A stretch of 64,000 nucleotides of DNA from CAZCEC01 sp964497615 (GCA_964497615.1 CAZCEC010000005.1:62001-126000); one strand, 5' to 3'; numbered from the stretch's first letter, positions 17,749 to 26,058 are shown. Notes: generated from the letters alone by a model not told the origin. A program made the numbers and translations.

Positions 17749-18237
17749 ATGCTCGTCCTCGGTATAGACCCTGGTACGGCCACGACGGGCTATGGGCTGG
17801 TGCGTGACGTGGAAGGTGAGCCAGCCCCGGTCGCGTACGGCGTCATTCTCACCCCGGCGGGCGCTCCCATGGCGGAGCGCCTGCTGACGATCTACCGCGA
17901 GCTGCGGCAGTTGATCGCCCATCATCGCCCCGAGACCGGCGCCGTGGAGAAGCTCTTCTTTCAGCGCAATGTCAGCACCGCCATGACAGTTGGCCAGGCG
18001 CGCGGCGTAGCCATGCTGGCGCTGGCGGAGGCCGGTCTGCCCGTGGGCGAGTACAATCCCCGCGACGTGAAGATGGCAGTGGCCGGTTACGGGGGCGCGG
18101 ACAAGCGCCAGATGCAGGGCATGGTGCAGGCCATTCTCCACTTGGCCGAGCCGCCGCGCCCCGACGATGCTGCCGACGCGCTGGCCGTCGCGATTTGCCA
18201 TCTCAACTCCATGCGCCTGCGGGCGCTCACAGGCTAA
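17749..18237 (+). CDS. ruvC: Holliday junction resolvase RuvC
   Basis: A 162-residue endonuclease that cuts Holliday junctions symmetrically in the RuvABC resolvasome. The RNase H-like fold opens with MLVLGIDPGTATTGYG (catalytic Asp7). The second acidic residue is in AVEKLFF, and the C-terminal acidic cluster is in PDDAADALAVAICH. The length is normal. Its TAA stop is immediately followed by the ruvA ATG with no spacing. A ruvB gene does not follow ruvA here, as it often does, and must lie elsewhere. Confidence 0.95.
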   Translation: MLVLGIDPGTATTGYGLVRDVEGEPAPVAYGVILTPAGAPMAERLLTIYRELRQLIAHHRPETGAVEKLFFQRNVSTAMTVGQARGVAMLALAEAGLPVGEYNPRDVKMAVAGYGGADKRQMQGMVQAILHLAEPPRPDDAADALAVAICHLNSMRLRALTG

Positions 18238-18822
18238 ATGATCGCCACCTTGCGCGGTACCGTCCTGCACGCCGAGCCAACCTCCTACCTCGTGCTGGAA
18301 GTTGGCGGCGTGGGCTACAAGGTCTTTGTCCCCGGCCCCGTTTTCGACGAGCTGGACGGGGTCGGGCACTCCCTGTTCCTCTACACCTACCTCATGGTGC
18401 GCGAGGACGCCTTGACCCTGTACGGCTTCTCAACCGAGGAGCAGCGGGCCCTGTTTGAAATGCTGCTCACCGTTCAGGGCGTTGGCCCCCGCCTGGCCCT
18501 GGCCGTGCTCTCGTCCCTCTCGCTGGATGTGCTGCGGCGCGCGGTGGCGCAGGAGCAGGCCGAGGTGCTGGATCGTGTCCCCGGCGTTGGCCGCAAGACC
18601 GCCGAGAAGATCGTCTTTGCGCTGAAGGACAAGTTGGCTGGCGAGTTCGCGACCAGCGGCCTGACGGCCGTCAGCGATCTCGATACGGAGGCCCTGGCGG
18701 CTCTCACCACGCTCGGCTACAGCGTGGTCGAAGCGCAGGCCGCCGTCCAGTCGGTTAAGAAGGGCGAGGCCGCCACGGTGGAAGACAAGATACGGCTGGC
18801 CCTCCAATACTTTTCGCAATAG
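18238..18822 (+). CDS. ruvA: Holliday junction DNA helicase subunit RuvA
   Basis: A 194-residue protein that binds the four-way junction and loads the RuvB motor. The N-terminal OB fold opens MIATLRGTVLHAEPTSYLVLEVGGVGYKV. Two helix-hairpin-helix motifs follow (LLTVQGVGPRLALAVLSS and LDRVPGVGRKTAEKIV). The C-terminal domain III (VVEAQAAVQSVKKGEAATVEDKIRLAL) is the RuvB contact. It starts directly on the end of ruvC, so the two are translationally coupled. Confidence 0.95.
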   Translation: MIATLRGTVLHAEPTSYLVLEVGGVGYKVFVPGPVFDELDGVGHSLFLYTYLMVREDALTLYGFSTEEQRALFEMLLTVQGVGPRLALAVLSSLSLDVLRRAVAQEQAEVLDRVPGVGRKTAEKIVFALKDKLAGEFATSGLTAVSDLDTEALAALTTLGYSVVEAQAAVQSVKKGEAATVEDKIRLALQYFSQ

Positions 18823-18834
18823 CGGACCTATCCC

Positions 18835-19686
18835 GTGCTGACTGACTCGCGTATTGCCTTTGTTGGTTCCGGTTCTATGGCTGAGGCCATGATCCAGGGT
18901 CTGCTGGCGCAGGGCATCGCCCAGGCCGGCAACATCGTGGCGGCGGGGCCGCGCGAGGAGCGCGGCCAGGTCCTGCGCGAGCGCTTCGCCATCAACGCCA
19001 CCTGCGACAACGCCGCCGCGGTCGCTGGCGCCGCCGTGGTGGTCATTTCCACCAAGCCTCAGGTACTGCCGGTGGTCCTGCCCGCGCTGCGCGGCAAGGT
19101 GGCGGCCGACGCCCTGGTGTTGTCCATCGTGGCCGGTGCCCGCCTCGACACGATCTCGAATGGCCTGGCCCATGCCAGCGTCGTGCGCTCCATGCCCAAC
19201 ACGCCCGCGCAAATCGGCGAGGGCATCACCATGTGGATCGCGGCCCCCAGCGTCACCGAGCAGCAGCGCGCGCAGACCCGCCTGCTGTTGGGCGCCCTCG
19301 GCCAGGAAATCGAGGCCGACAATGAGGACCAGCTTGATATGGCGACCGCCCTCTCAGGCACCGGTCCCGGGTACGTCTTCCTGTTCATGGAAGCGCTGGT
19401 AGATGCCGGGGTCCACTTGGGTTTTTCGCGCCGCGTGGCTGAGCAATTGGTCGTCCAAACCGTCAAGGGCTCGGTGGACTATTATCATCACTCGGCCAAC
19501 CACCTGGCGCGCCTCCGCAACCAGGTTACCTCGCCTGGCGGAACGACTGCGGAAGCGCTCTACTATCTTGAGAAGGCCGGCTTTCGCACCGCGATTTCGC
19601 GCGCCGTCTGGGCTGCCTACCTCCGCAGCGCCGCGCTGGGGCAGGGCAAGAAGCGCGGCGGCCCGCCCGACGGCGAAAGACCCTGA
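18835..19686 (+). CDS. proC: Pyrroline-5-carboxylate reductase
   Basis: A 283-residue NAD(P)H-dependent enzyme that makes the last step of proline synthesis (pyrroline-5-carboxylate to proline). The N-terminal Rossmann motif is IAFVGSGSMAEAMIQGL. The middle shows VVISTKPQVLPVVL and VVRSMPNTPAQIGEGITMW. The C-terminal signature LSGTGPGYVFLFMEALVDAGVHLGFSR and QVTSPGGTTAEALYYLE are diagnostic. It starts at GTG, 12 bases after ruvA, in what looks like a yebC-ruvC-ruvA-proC transcription unit. Confidence 0.94.
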   Translation: MLTDSRIAFVGSGSMAEAMIQGLLAQGIAQAGNIVAAGPREERGQVLRERFAINATCDNAAAVAGAAVVVISTKPQVLPVVLPALRGKVAADALVLSIVAGARLDTISNGLAHASVVRSMPNTPAQIGEGITMWIAAPSVTEQQRAQTRLLLGALGQEIEADNEDQLDMATALSGTGPGYVFLFMEALVDAGVHLGFSRRVAEQLVVQTVKGSVDYYHHSANHLARLRNQVTSPGGTTAEALYYLEKAGFRTAISRAVWAAYLRSAALGQGKKRGGPPDGERP

Positions 19687-19692
19687 TTTTGA

Positions 19693-19710
19693 TTGTGAAG
19701 TACTGGACAA
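19693..19710 (+). promoter_or_regulatory. Candidate Rex operator upstream of the atp operon
   Basis: TTGTGAAGTACTGGACAA matches the known Rex operator pattern TTGTGAA-N4-TTCACAA at 12 of 14 defined positions. Its right half-site coincides with the -35 hexamer (19704-19709) of the atp promoter, the position expected for repression. The rex gene itself lies at 25247-25864. Confidence 0.55.
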
Positions 19711-19732
19711 TTGAAACGTTATCCTGTATGAT
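19704..19732 (+). promoter_or_regulatory. Promoter of the atpAGDC-mreB operon
   Basis: TGGACA (19704-19709), 17 bases, TATGAT (19727-19732). A perfect 8-base inverted repeat, CTGGACAA (19703-19710) and TTGTCCAG (19733-19740), brackets the core promoter. A second possible -10, TATAAT, is at 19791-19796 with a poor -35. Confidence 0.6.
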
Positions 19733-19848
19733 TTGTCCAGAAATCCAAGCGAATGTGCTTCGGCCGGGCCACGTTCTGGCCGGTCTGTTATATAATCCCT
19801 AACCGCTGCCCGGCCGCCTGGGCCGCTCCACCGGAGGAACACCCTGCC

Positions 19849-21360
19849 ATGTCGGATTTCGTCAAAGATCTCACCGCGTCACTTCAAAAACAAATCGATG
19901 CCTACCAGCCGGAAGTTCGCGCCCAAGACGTAGGCACGGTGCTGGAGGCCGGCGACGGCATCGCCCGCGCCGAGGGTTTGGGCGGCGTGCAGGCCCAAGA
20001 GTTGGTTCAGTTCGCCAACGGCATCATGGGCGTCGCCTTCAACCTCGAGAAAGACTCGGTCGGCATCATCATCATGGGCGACTACAGCGGCATCGAGCAG
20101 GGCATGTCCGTGCGCGGCACCGGCCGCATCGCCTCCGTCCCTGTTGGCGATGCCATGATCGGCCGCGTGGTGAATGCCCTGGGCGAGCCGATTGACGGCA
20201 AGGGGCCCATCGCCACCAGCAAGTTCCGCCCCATCGAGCGCATTGCGCCCGGCGTCATCGAGCGCAAGGACGTCAAGCGTCCAGTCCAGACGGGTATCAA
20301 GGCCATTGACGCCATGATCCCCATCGGCCGCGGCCAGCGCGAGCTGCTCATCGGCGACCGGCAGACCGGCAAGACCGCCATCGCCATCGACACCATCATC
20401 AATCAAAAGGGCAAAGACCTCATCTGCGTCTATGTTGCCATCGGCCAGAAGAAGGCGCAGATTGCCCGCGTGCTCGGCACCCTGGAAAAGCACGGCGCGA
20501 TGGACTACACCATCATCGTCGTGGCCTCCGCCGATGATCCCGCCGCCATGCAGTATTTCGCCCCCTACGGCGGCTGCGCCATCGGCGAAGAATTCATGGA
20601 GACCGGCCGCGACGCCCTCATCGTCTATGACGACCTCTCCAAGCACGCCTGGGCCTACCGCCAGGTGTCACTGCTTCTGCGCCGCCCGCCGGGCCGCGAG
20701 GCCTATCCCGGCGACGTGTTCTACCTCCACTCGCGCCTGCTGGAGCGCGCCGCTCAGCTTTCCGACGACCGCGGCAACGGCTCCCTCACGGCCCTGCCCA
20801 TCATCGAGACCCTCCTGGGCGACATTTCCGCCTACGTCCCCACTAACGTCATTTCCATCACCGACGGCCAGATCTTCCTGGAGGCCGACCTGTTCTATTC
20901 GGGCATTCGGCCGGCCGTGAACATCGGCATCTCAGTGTCGCGCGTCGGCGGCGATGCCCAAACCAAGGCCATGAAGCAGGTCGCCGGCCAGCTCAAGGGC
21001 GACATGGCCGCCTTCCGGGAGTTGGCCGCCTTCGCCACCTTCGGCTCCGACCTGGACAAGGCCACCCAGCGCCAGCTCGACCGCGGCTATCGCCTCACCG
21101 AGATCCTCAAGCAGCCCCAGTATCAGCCCGTCTCGCTCGAAGACCAGGTCATGGCCATGTACGCCGGCACCCGCGGCCTGATCGACTCGGTCCCGGTGGA
21201 CCAGGTGCGTGATTGGGAAGTCGCCTTCCGCCGTTTTATGGAAACCTCGGTCCCCGAAGTGGGCCGTGACATCGCCGACAAGAAGCTCCTCACGCCCGAG
21301 ACCGAGGAACGGCTCAAGCAAGCCATCAAGGACTTTAACTCAGGCTGGTCGGGGAAGTAA
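19849..21360 (+). CDS. atpA: F1 ATP synthase subunit alpha
   Basis: A 503-residue, non-catalytic nucleotide-binding subunit of F1. Walker A is GDRQTGKT at 169-176, as is usual for alpha. Other hallmarks are VGDAMIGRVVNALGEPIDGKGPI, YTIIVVASADDPAAMQY, and RPAVNIGISVSRVGGDAQ with the conserved arginine near the catalytic site. The ATG at 19849 is preferred over the open upstream frame because GGAGG precedes it and because MSDFVKDLTASLQKQI is a typical alpha N-terminus. It is the first gene of the cluster; no atpB, atpE, atpF or atpH precedes it. Confidence 0.97.
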   Translation: MSDFVKDLTASLQKQIDAYQPEVRAQDVGTVLEAGDGIARAEGLGGVQAQELVQFANGIMGVAFNLEKDSVGIIIMGDYSGIEQGMSVRGTGRIASVPVGDAMIGRVVNALGEPIDGKGPIATSKFRPIERIAPGVIERKDVKRPVQTGIKAIDAMIPIGRGQRELLIGDRQTGKTAIAIDTIINQKGKDLICVYVAIGQKKAQIARVLGTLEKHGAMDYTIIVVASADDPAAMQYFAPYGGCAIGEEFMETGRDALIVYDDLSKHAWAYRQVSLLLRRPPGREAYPGDVFYLHSRLLERAAQLSDDRGNGSLTALPIIETLLGDISAYVPTNVISITDGQIFLEADLFYSGIRPAVNIGISVSRVGGDAQTKAMKQVAGQLKGDMAAFRELAAFATFGSDLDKATQRQLDRGYRLTEILKQPQYQPVSLEDQVMAMYAGTRGLIDSVPVDQVRDWEVAFRRFMETSVPEVGRDIADKKLLTPETEERLKQAIKDFNSGWSGK

Positions 21361-21361
21361 C

Positions 21362-22270
21362 GTGCCCTCCCTAAGGTCCATGCGGCTCCGCATGCGGAGC
21401 GTCAAAAACATATCGCAGGTTACCCGCGCCCTGGAGGCCGTCAGCGCCTCGCGCGTCCGGCGGGCGCAGCAGGCTGTGCTGGCCACCCGCGCCTATGCCG
21501 GCAAAGCGTTTCAGGTGCTCCAGCATCTGGGCCTCCAGCCTGGCTCAGCCGGCAGCCTGCATCCCCTCCTGGCCCAGCGCGCCCAGATTAAGTCGGTGAC
21601 GATGGTCCTCGTGACCAGCGACCGCGGCCTGTGCGGCGCCTATAACACCAACATGCTGCGCGCGGCGATGGACTACGTGCGCACCTCACCGGTGCCGGTC
21701 AAGTTCGTGGCGGTCGGCCGCAAGGGCCGCGACTTGCTCCTGCGCCGCCGGCAGATGTTGATCGCCGAATTCGTTAATCTGCCGGGCAACCCCACCTTTG
21801 CCGATGTCTCGGCCATCGGCAACCTGGCCGTCGAGGAGTATCTTTCCGGCCGCGCCGATGAAGTCGTGCTCGGCTACACCGACTACGTCAACACCCTGCG
21901 GCAGGAGCCGCACGTGCGCCCCTTACTACCCCTGCGCCCGGAGTCGGAAGCGATGCACGATGTATCCGGCCTGGGCATGGGCCCGCGCCACGCCGGCCCC
22001 GCGCCGGCCTACATCTACGAGCCCTCCCAGCAAGGCCTGCTGGACGTCATCGTGCCGCGTTTCACGGCCCTCCAGGTCTATCAGGCCATCCTGGAGGCCT
22101 CTGCCAGCGAGCACTCGGCCCGCATGGTGGCCATGCGCAACGCCACCGACAGCGCCAAGGAATTGCTCGGCAGCCTGCAGTTGACCTACAACAAAGCCCG
22201 CCAGTTGGCGATTACCAGCGACCTGCTCGATATCGTGGGCGGCGTCGAGGCGCTTGGCAAAGCGAAGTAA
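21362..22270 (+). CDS. atpG: F1 ATP synthase subunit gamma
   Basis: A 302-residue central-shaft subunit that couples rotation to catalysis. The GTG start at 21362 gives the family N-terminus MPSLRSMRLRMRSVKNISQVTRALEAVSASRVRRAQ, which forms one strand of the coiled-coil axle. The C-terminal strand reads EHSARMVAMRNATDSAKELLGSLQLTYNKARQLAITSDLLDIVGG. The central domain carries TSDRGLCGAYNTNM. The gene begins 1 base after atpA; the frame is open further back inside atpA, but that part does not resemble gamma. Confidence 0.96.
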   Translation: MPSLRSMRLRMRSVKNISQVTRALEAVSASRVRRAQQAVLATRAYAGKAFQVLQHLGLQPGSAGSLHPLLAQRAQIKSVTMVLVTSDRGLCGAYNTNMLRAAMDYVRTSPVPVKFVAVGRKGRDLLLRRRQMLIAEFVNLPGNPTFADVSAIGNLAVEEYLSGRADEVVLGYTDYVNTLRQEPHVRPLLPLRPESEAMHDVSGLGMGPRHAGPAPAYIYEPSQQGLLDVIVPRFTALQVYQAILEASASEHSARMVAMRNATDSAKELLGSLQLTYNKARQLAITSDLLDIVGGVEALGKAK

Positions 22271-22285
22271 GGATTAGGAGACATC

Positions 22286-23707
22286 ATGGCACATACGAAC
22301 GGCAACGGCCACCGCACCCGCGGCAAGGTTGTGCAGGTCCTCGGCGGCGTCGTTGACTGCGAATTCCCCCCCGAGCAGCTCCCCGAGTTGTTCGAGGCCA
22401 TCGAAGTCGAGCGCGAAGGGCAGACCCCGCTGGTCCTCGAAGTGCAGAAGCACATGGGCCACAACTGGGTGCGCTGCGTGGCGATGGACACCACCGACGG
22501 CCTGCGCCGCGGCGTGCCCGCCCTCGGCACCGGCGCGCCCATTAGCGTGCCCGTCGGCGAGCCCACTCTAGGCCGCATCTTCAACGTCCTGGGCCAGCCC
22601 GTGGACAACCTCGGCCCGGTGGATACCAATTTGCGCTACCCCATCCACCGTCCAGCCCCGCGCTTTGAAGATCAGGTCACCAATGTCCAGGTCTTCGAGA
22701 CCGGCCTCAAAGTGATTGACCTCATTGCGCCCTTCACCAAGGGTGGCAAGACCGGCATCTTCGGCGGCGCCGGCACGGGCAAGACCGTGATCATCACCGA
22801 GTTGATCTCGTCCGTCGCCCGCGTCCACAAGGGCAATTCGGTGTTTGCCGGGGTGGGCGAGCGCACCCGCGAGGGCACCCAGCTCCGCCGGGAGATGACC
22901 GAGTCGGGCGTGATGAAGGATACCGTGATGGTCTTCGGCCAGATGAACGAGCCGGCTGGCGTGCGCCTGCGCGTGGCCCTTAGCGGCCTCACCATGGCCG
23001 AGTACTTCCGCGACCAGGGCCGCGACGTGCTGCTCTTCATCGATAACATCTTCCGCTTCGTGATGAGCGGCTCGGAAGTGTCGGCCCTCCTCGGCCGCAT
23101 GCCCTCCGCCGTGGGCTATCAGCCCACCCTCGCCACCGAGATGGGCGAGCTGCAGGAGCGCATCACCTCCACCAAGACTGGCTCCATCACCTCCATGCAG
23201 GCCGTCTACGTGCCCGCCGACGACTATTCCGACCCGGCCCCGGTGGCCACCTTCACCCACCTGGATGCCACCATCGCCCTCGAGCGCTCCATCGTCGAGC
23301 GCGGCATCTTCCCGGCCGTGGACCCGCTGGCCTCCACCAGCCGCATCCTGGATCCCAACATCGTCGGTGTGGACCATTACAACACCGCCCGCGAAGTCCA
23401 GCGCGTCCTCCAGCGCTACAAGAACTTGCAGGACATCATCGCCATCCTGGGCGTGGACGAGCTATCCGAAGACGACAAGGTGCTCGTGGCCCGCGCCCGC
23501 AAGATGGAGAAGTTCCTGGGCCAGCCCATGGTCACGGCCGAGCAGTTCACCGGCATCCCCGGTGTGTATGTGCCGCTCAAGGAGACCGTGCGCTCGTTCC
23601 GCGAGATCCTCGACGGCAAGCACGACGACCTGCCCGAAGATGCCTTCCGCTACGTCGGCACCATCGATGACGCCGCGGCCAAGGCCAAGAAGATGGCAGA
23701 AGCCTAA
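22286..23707 (+). CDS. atpD: F1 ATP synthase subunit beta
   Basis: A 473-residue catalytic subunit. The P-loop is GGAGTGKT at 160-167; the usual residue at the fifth position is valine. GERTREG (catalytic Glu), LLFIDNIFRF, SALLGRMPSAVGYQPTLATEMG (DELSEED follows later as DELSEDD) and VYVPADDYSDPAPVATFTHLDA are all present. The ribosome site TTAGGAG stands 6-7 bases before the ATG. The segment FRFVMSGSEVS replaces the common FRFxQAGSEVS, so this beta is mildly divergent but has every catalytic residue I can check. Confidence 0.97.
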   Translation: MAHTNGNGHRTRGKVVQVLGGVVDCEFPPEQLPELFEAIEVEREGQTPLVLEVQKHMGHNWVRCVAMDTTDGLRRGVPALGTGAPISVPVGEPTLGRIFNVLGQPVDNLGPVDTNLRYPIHRPAPRFEDQVTNVQVFETGLKVIDLIAPFTKGGKTGIFGGAGTGKTVIITELISSVARVHKGNSVFAGVGERTREGTQLRREMTESGVMKDTVMVFGQMNEPAGVRLRVALSGLTMAEYFRDQGRDVLLFIDNIFRFVMSGSEVSALLGRMPSAVGYQPTLATEMGELQERITSTKTGSITSMQAVYVPADDYSDPAPVATFTHLDATIALERSIVERGIFPAVDPLASTSRILDPNIVGVDHYNTAREVQRVLQRYKNLQDIIAILGVDELSEDDKVLVARARKMEKFLGQPMVTAEQFTGIPGVYVPLKETVRSFREILDGKHDDLPEDAFRYVGTIDDAAAKAKKMAEA

Positions 23708-24144
23708 TGCCCATTCGCTGCGAGATTGTCAGCCAGGACCGTCCGGTGTTCGAGGGCGACGTTGACATCGTCGTCGCCCCCGGCACCGATGGCGAGATGG
23801 GCATTCTGCCCCACCACGCGCCGCTGCTCACGACCCTGAAACCAGGCGTCCTGCGCGTGCGCACCAGCGGCCGTGAAGAGTCATTCGCTATCTCCGGCGG
23901 CGTCATGGAAGTCCGGCCGGATATTGTGACCGTCCTCGCCGACGCCGCCGAGCGGGCCGAGGAGATTGACGTCTCCCGCGCCGAGGAGGCCCGCCGCCGC
24001 GCCGAAGAATCGCTCCGTTCCGGCTTAGACCGCAATTCCGAGGCCTACCTCGCGGCCGAGGCCGCTCTGCGTCGTTCCAGTCTCCGCCTGCAGGTGGCGC
24101 GCCGCCGCCGCGGCGAAGCGCCCCGCGCCAGCCGCCCCGAGTAG
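23707..24144 (+). CDS. atpC: F1 ATP synthase subunit epsilon
   Basis: A 145-residue subunit with the N-terminal ten-stranded beta sandwich (IRCEIVSQDRPVFEGDVDIVVAPGTDGEMGILPHHAPLLTTLKPGVLRVR) and a C-terminal helical region rich in Arg, Glu and Ala, which can brake the rotor. The start codon shares one base with the atpD stop (TAATG), indicating coupling. It is followed after 12 bases by mreB. Confidence 0.93.
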   Translation: MPIRCEIVSQDRPVFEGDVDIVVAPGTDGEMGILPHHAPLLTTLKPGVLRVRTSGREESFAISGGVMEVRPDIVTVLADAAERAEEIDVSRAEEARRRAEESLRSGLDRNSEAYLAAEAALRRSSLRLQVARRRRGEAPRASRPE

Positions 24145-24156
24145 CCCTTTCCGGCC

Positions 24157-25164
24157 ATGGCGATCTTTTCCAAGAACCTGGGCATTGACCTGGGCACGGT
24201 CAATACCCTGGTTTGTGAAGGCGGCGATGTCGTGCTGCACGAGCCGACCGTCGTGGCCATCGCCATTGCCGAATCGAAAATCGTGGCGGTGGGTCAGGAG
24301 GCGCGCGATATGTATGGCCGCGCCCCCGAGACGATTGAGGTGATGCGCCCCTTGCGCGACGGCGTCATCGCCGATTACGAAGTCACGCAAAAGCTCCTCG
24401 AATACGTCATCGCCAAGGTCTGCGGCACCTTTCGGCTGTTTCGCCCCAACGTCATCATCACCGTCCCCTTTGGCGTCACCAGCGTCGAGAGCCGCGCCGT
24501 GCAGGAGGCCACCCTCCAGGCCGGTGCACGCGAAGTCTTCCTGATCCCGGAGCCGCTCGCCGGGGCGCTGGGCGCCGATCTGCCCGTCGCCACGCCCACC
24601 GGCAACATGGTCGTTGACCTGGGCGGCGGCGCCAGCGAGGCCGCCGTCGTCTCTATGAACGGCATCGTCTCCGCCCACACCGTCCGCACCGGCGGCATGA
24701 AGCTCGATGAGGCCATCGTTGGCTACGTCCGCAAGAAGTATGGGCTTGTCATTGGCGACCCGACCGCGGAGGAGATCAAGGTCCGGATCGGCGCGGCCTA
24801 TCCCCTCGATGAGGAAATGACGATGGAGATCCAGGGGCGCGACCAGGTCAACGGCCTGCCGCGTTCGGTCAACGTCACCTCGGGCGAGGTGGTCGAGGCC
24901 CTCCAGGAGCCGCTGGCCATCATCGTCGGTGCGGTAAAGACCGTGCTCGAAAAGACCCCGCCTGAATTGGCCTCCGACATCATCGACCGGGGGATGGTGC
25001 TGTGCGGCGGCGGCAGCCTGCTCCGCAATATGGACCGCTTGCTGACCAAGGAGACGGGCGTCCCGGCCTACATCGCCGAGAACCCGCTGGCCTGCGTGGC
25101 GCTGGGGACCAGCCACGCCTTCCGGCACCTCGACCTGCTCAAGCGCGTTCTCAGCCGCGTCTGA
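24157..25164 (+). CDS. mreB: Rod-shape actin homologue MreB
   Basis: A 335-residue bacterial actin. The phosphate-1 motif is LGIDLGTVNTLVC, the phosphate-2 motif is VVDLGGGASEAAVVS, and the adenosine region is GMVLCGGGSLLRNMDRLL. The amphipathic N-terminus (MAIFSKNLG) can touch the membrane. It organises peptidoglycan synthesis in rods and filaments. It is the last gene of the atp operon by spacing; the usual mreC and mreD do not follow. A strong hairpin closes the unit. Confidence 0.94.
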   Translation: MAIFSKNLGIDLGTVNTLVCEGGDVVLHEPTVVAIAIAESKIVAVGQEARDMYGRAPETIEVMRPLRDGVIADYEVTQKLLEYVIAKVCGTFRLFRPNVIITVPFGVTSVESRAVQEATLQAGAREVFLIPEPLAGALGADLPVATPTGNMVVDLGGGASEAAVVSMNGIVSAHTVRTGGMKLDEAIVGYVRKKYGLVIGDPTAEEIKVRIGAAYPLDEEMTMEIQGRDQVNGLPRSVNVTSGEVVEALQEPLAIIVGAVKTVLEKTPPELASDIIDRGMVLCGGGSLLRNMDRLLTKETGVPAYIAENPLACVALGTSHAFRHLDLLKRVLSRV

Positions 25165-25188
25165 CACTGTGGCCCGGCACAACAAACA

Positions 25189-25221
25189 ACGGAGCGCAGC
25201 CAGTCACTGGCTGCGCTCCGT
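25189..25221. terminator. Bidirectional terminator between mreB and rex
   Basis: ACGGAGCGCAGCCAG (25189-25203) pairs perfectly with CTGGCTGCGCTCCGT (25207-25221) around a 3-base loop. On the minus strand, the rex side, it is followed by a T-rich TTGTTTGTTG tract; on the plus side the tail is weaker. Confidence 0.8.
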
Positions 25222-25246
25222 CACCTTAACCGTCTGGAACTAGCGC

Positions 25247-25864
25247 CTAGATATAGTAGGTGATCCGCTGCAAGTGCACGACGGGATCGATCTGCTGTAC
25301 GTGCACGTCCGCCGGCACGACGATGTTGATCGGTGCGTAGCTCAGAATGCCCTTGATCCCGACGGCCACCAGCTTGTCCGCCACCGCTTGCGCCGCCTCC
25401 GCGGGCACGGCCAGCATCGCCAGCGTGATCTTCTGCGCCTGGATAATCTCGGCCAGCCGGCTCTCAGCCTGAATGTCAAAGCCGTTGACCAGCGTGCCGA
25501 TCTTGGCCGGATCGTTGTCAAAGATGACGCTGATGCGGAACCCCCGGTCACGAAAGCCGTTGTAGTGCGCCAGCGCGTGGCCAATCGCGCCCGCCCCCAC
25601 CAGCGCCACTTCCCACTCCGTGTTGACTTTCAGGATGCGGCGCAGTTCCTCCACCAGGTCCTTGATGCGGTAGCCCGTGCCCTGCTTGCCGAATTCCCCG
25701 AAGTGCGACAGGTCCTTGCGGATTTGCGCCGAACTGATGCCCAGGCGCTGTCCCAATTGACCCGACGTAATGTCGTGTTCACCTTCGCTCAGCAGGCGCG
25801 TCAGCGCGCGCAAGTAAACTGGCAGTCTGCTGATCACGATATCTGGAATATCGTCCGATACCAT
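25247..25864 (-). CDS. rex: Redox-sensing transcriptional repressor Rex
   Basis: A 205-residue homodimeric repressor that releases DNA when the NADH/NAD+ ratio rises. The N-terminal winged helix shows VISRLPVYLRALTRLLSEG and ISSAQIRKDLSHFGEFGKQGTGY. The Rossmann domain has VALVGAGAIGHALAHY, and the conserved Asp of the NADH site falls in VIFDNDPAKIG. The C-terminus folds a swapped helix. The ATG at 25864 has GGGGAGG 8 bases before it and gives the normal length; a TTG at 25930 is open but lacks such a site. It is convergent with mreB. A perfect Rex half-site (TTGTGAA, 25943-25949) lies upstream. Confidence 0.95.
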   Translation of the reverse strand: MVSDDIPDIVISRLPVYLRALTRLLSEGEHDITSGQLGQRLGISSAQIRKDLSHFGEFGKQGTGYRIKDLVEELRRILKVNTEWEVALVGAGAIGHALAHYNGFRDRGFRISVIFDNDPAKIGTLVNGFDIQAESRLAEIIQAQKITLAMLAVPAEAAQAVADKLVAVGIKGILSYAPINIVVPADVHVQQIDPVVHLQRITYYI

Positions 25865-25942
25865 GCCGCTTGCCTCCCCGGCTGGATTTCCGTTGGGTTG
25901 AATAATCAGGTGTGTCGGGTCAGCGTCCAAGAGCGACCCCCA

Positions 25943-25965
25943 TTGTGAAAAGTTGACCTAACTTT
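25943..25965. promoter_or_regulatory. Rex half-site and inverted repeat upstream of rex
   Basis: TTGTGAA (25943-25949) is a perfect Rex half-site, but the opposite half is poor (3 of 7). An overlapping AAAGTT-N5-AACTTT inverted repeat spans 25949-25965. Either could serve autoregulation of rex or control of the divergent adaptor gene. Confidence 0.35.
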
Positions 25966-26058
25966 AGCATGAGTCTCTAGGTGCGGCAAGCACAGCCCAG
26001 GGGCCGCCCGTCGCGCGCTCCACCTTCGTCATACGCCCAACCGCGCCTTCCCGCCTGA

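Noticed and set aside
25943..25960. Full Rex operator upstream of rex
   Set aside because: The left half TTGTGAA is perfect but the right half matches at only 3 of 7 positions, so it is kept only as a half-site.
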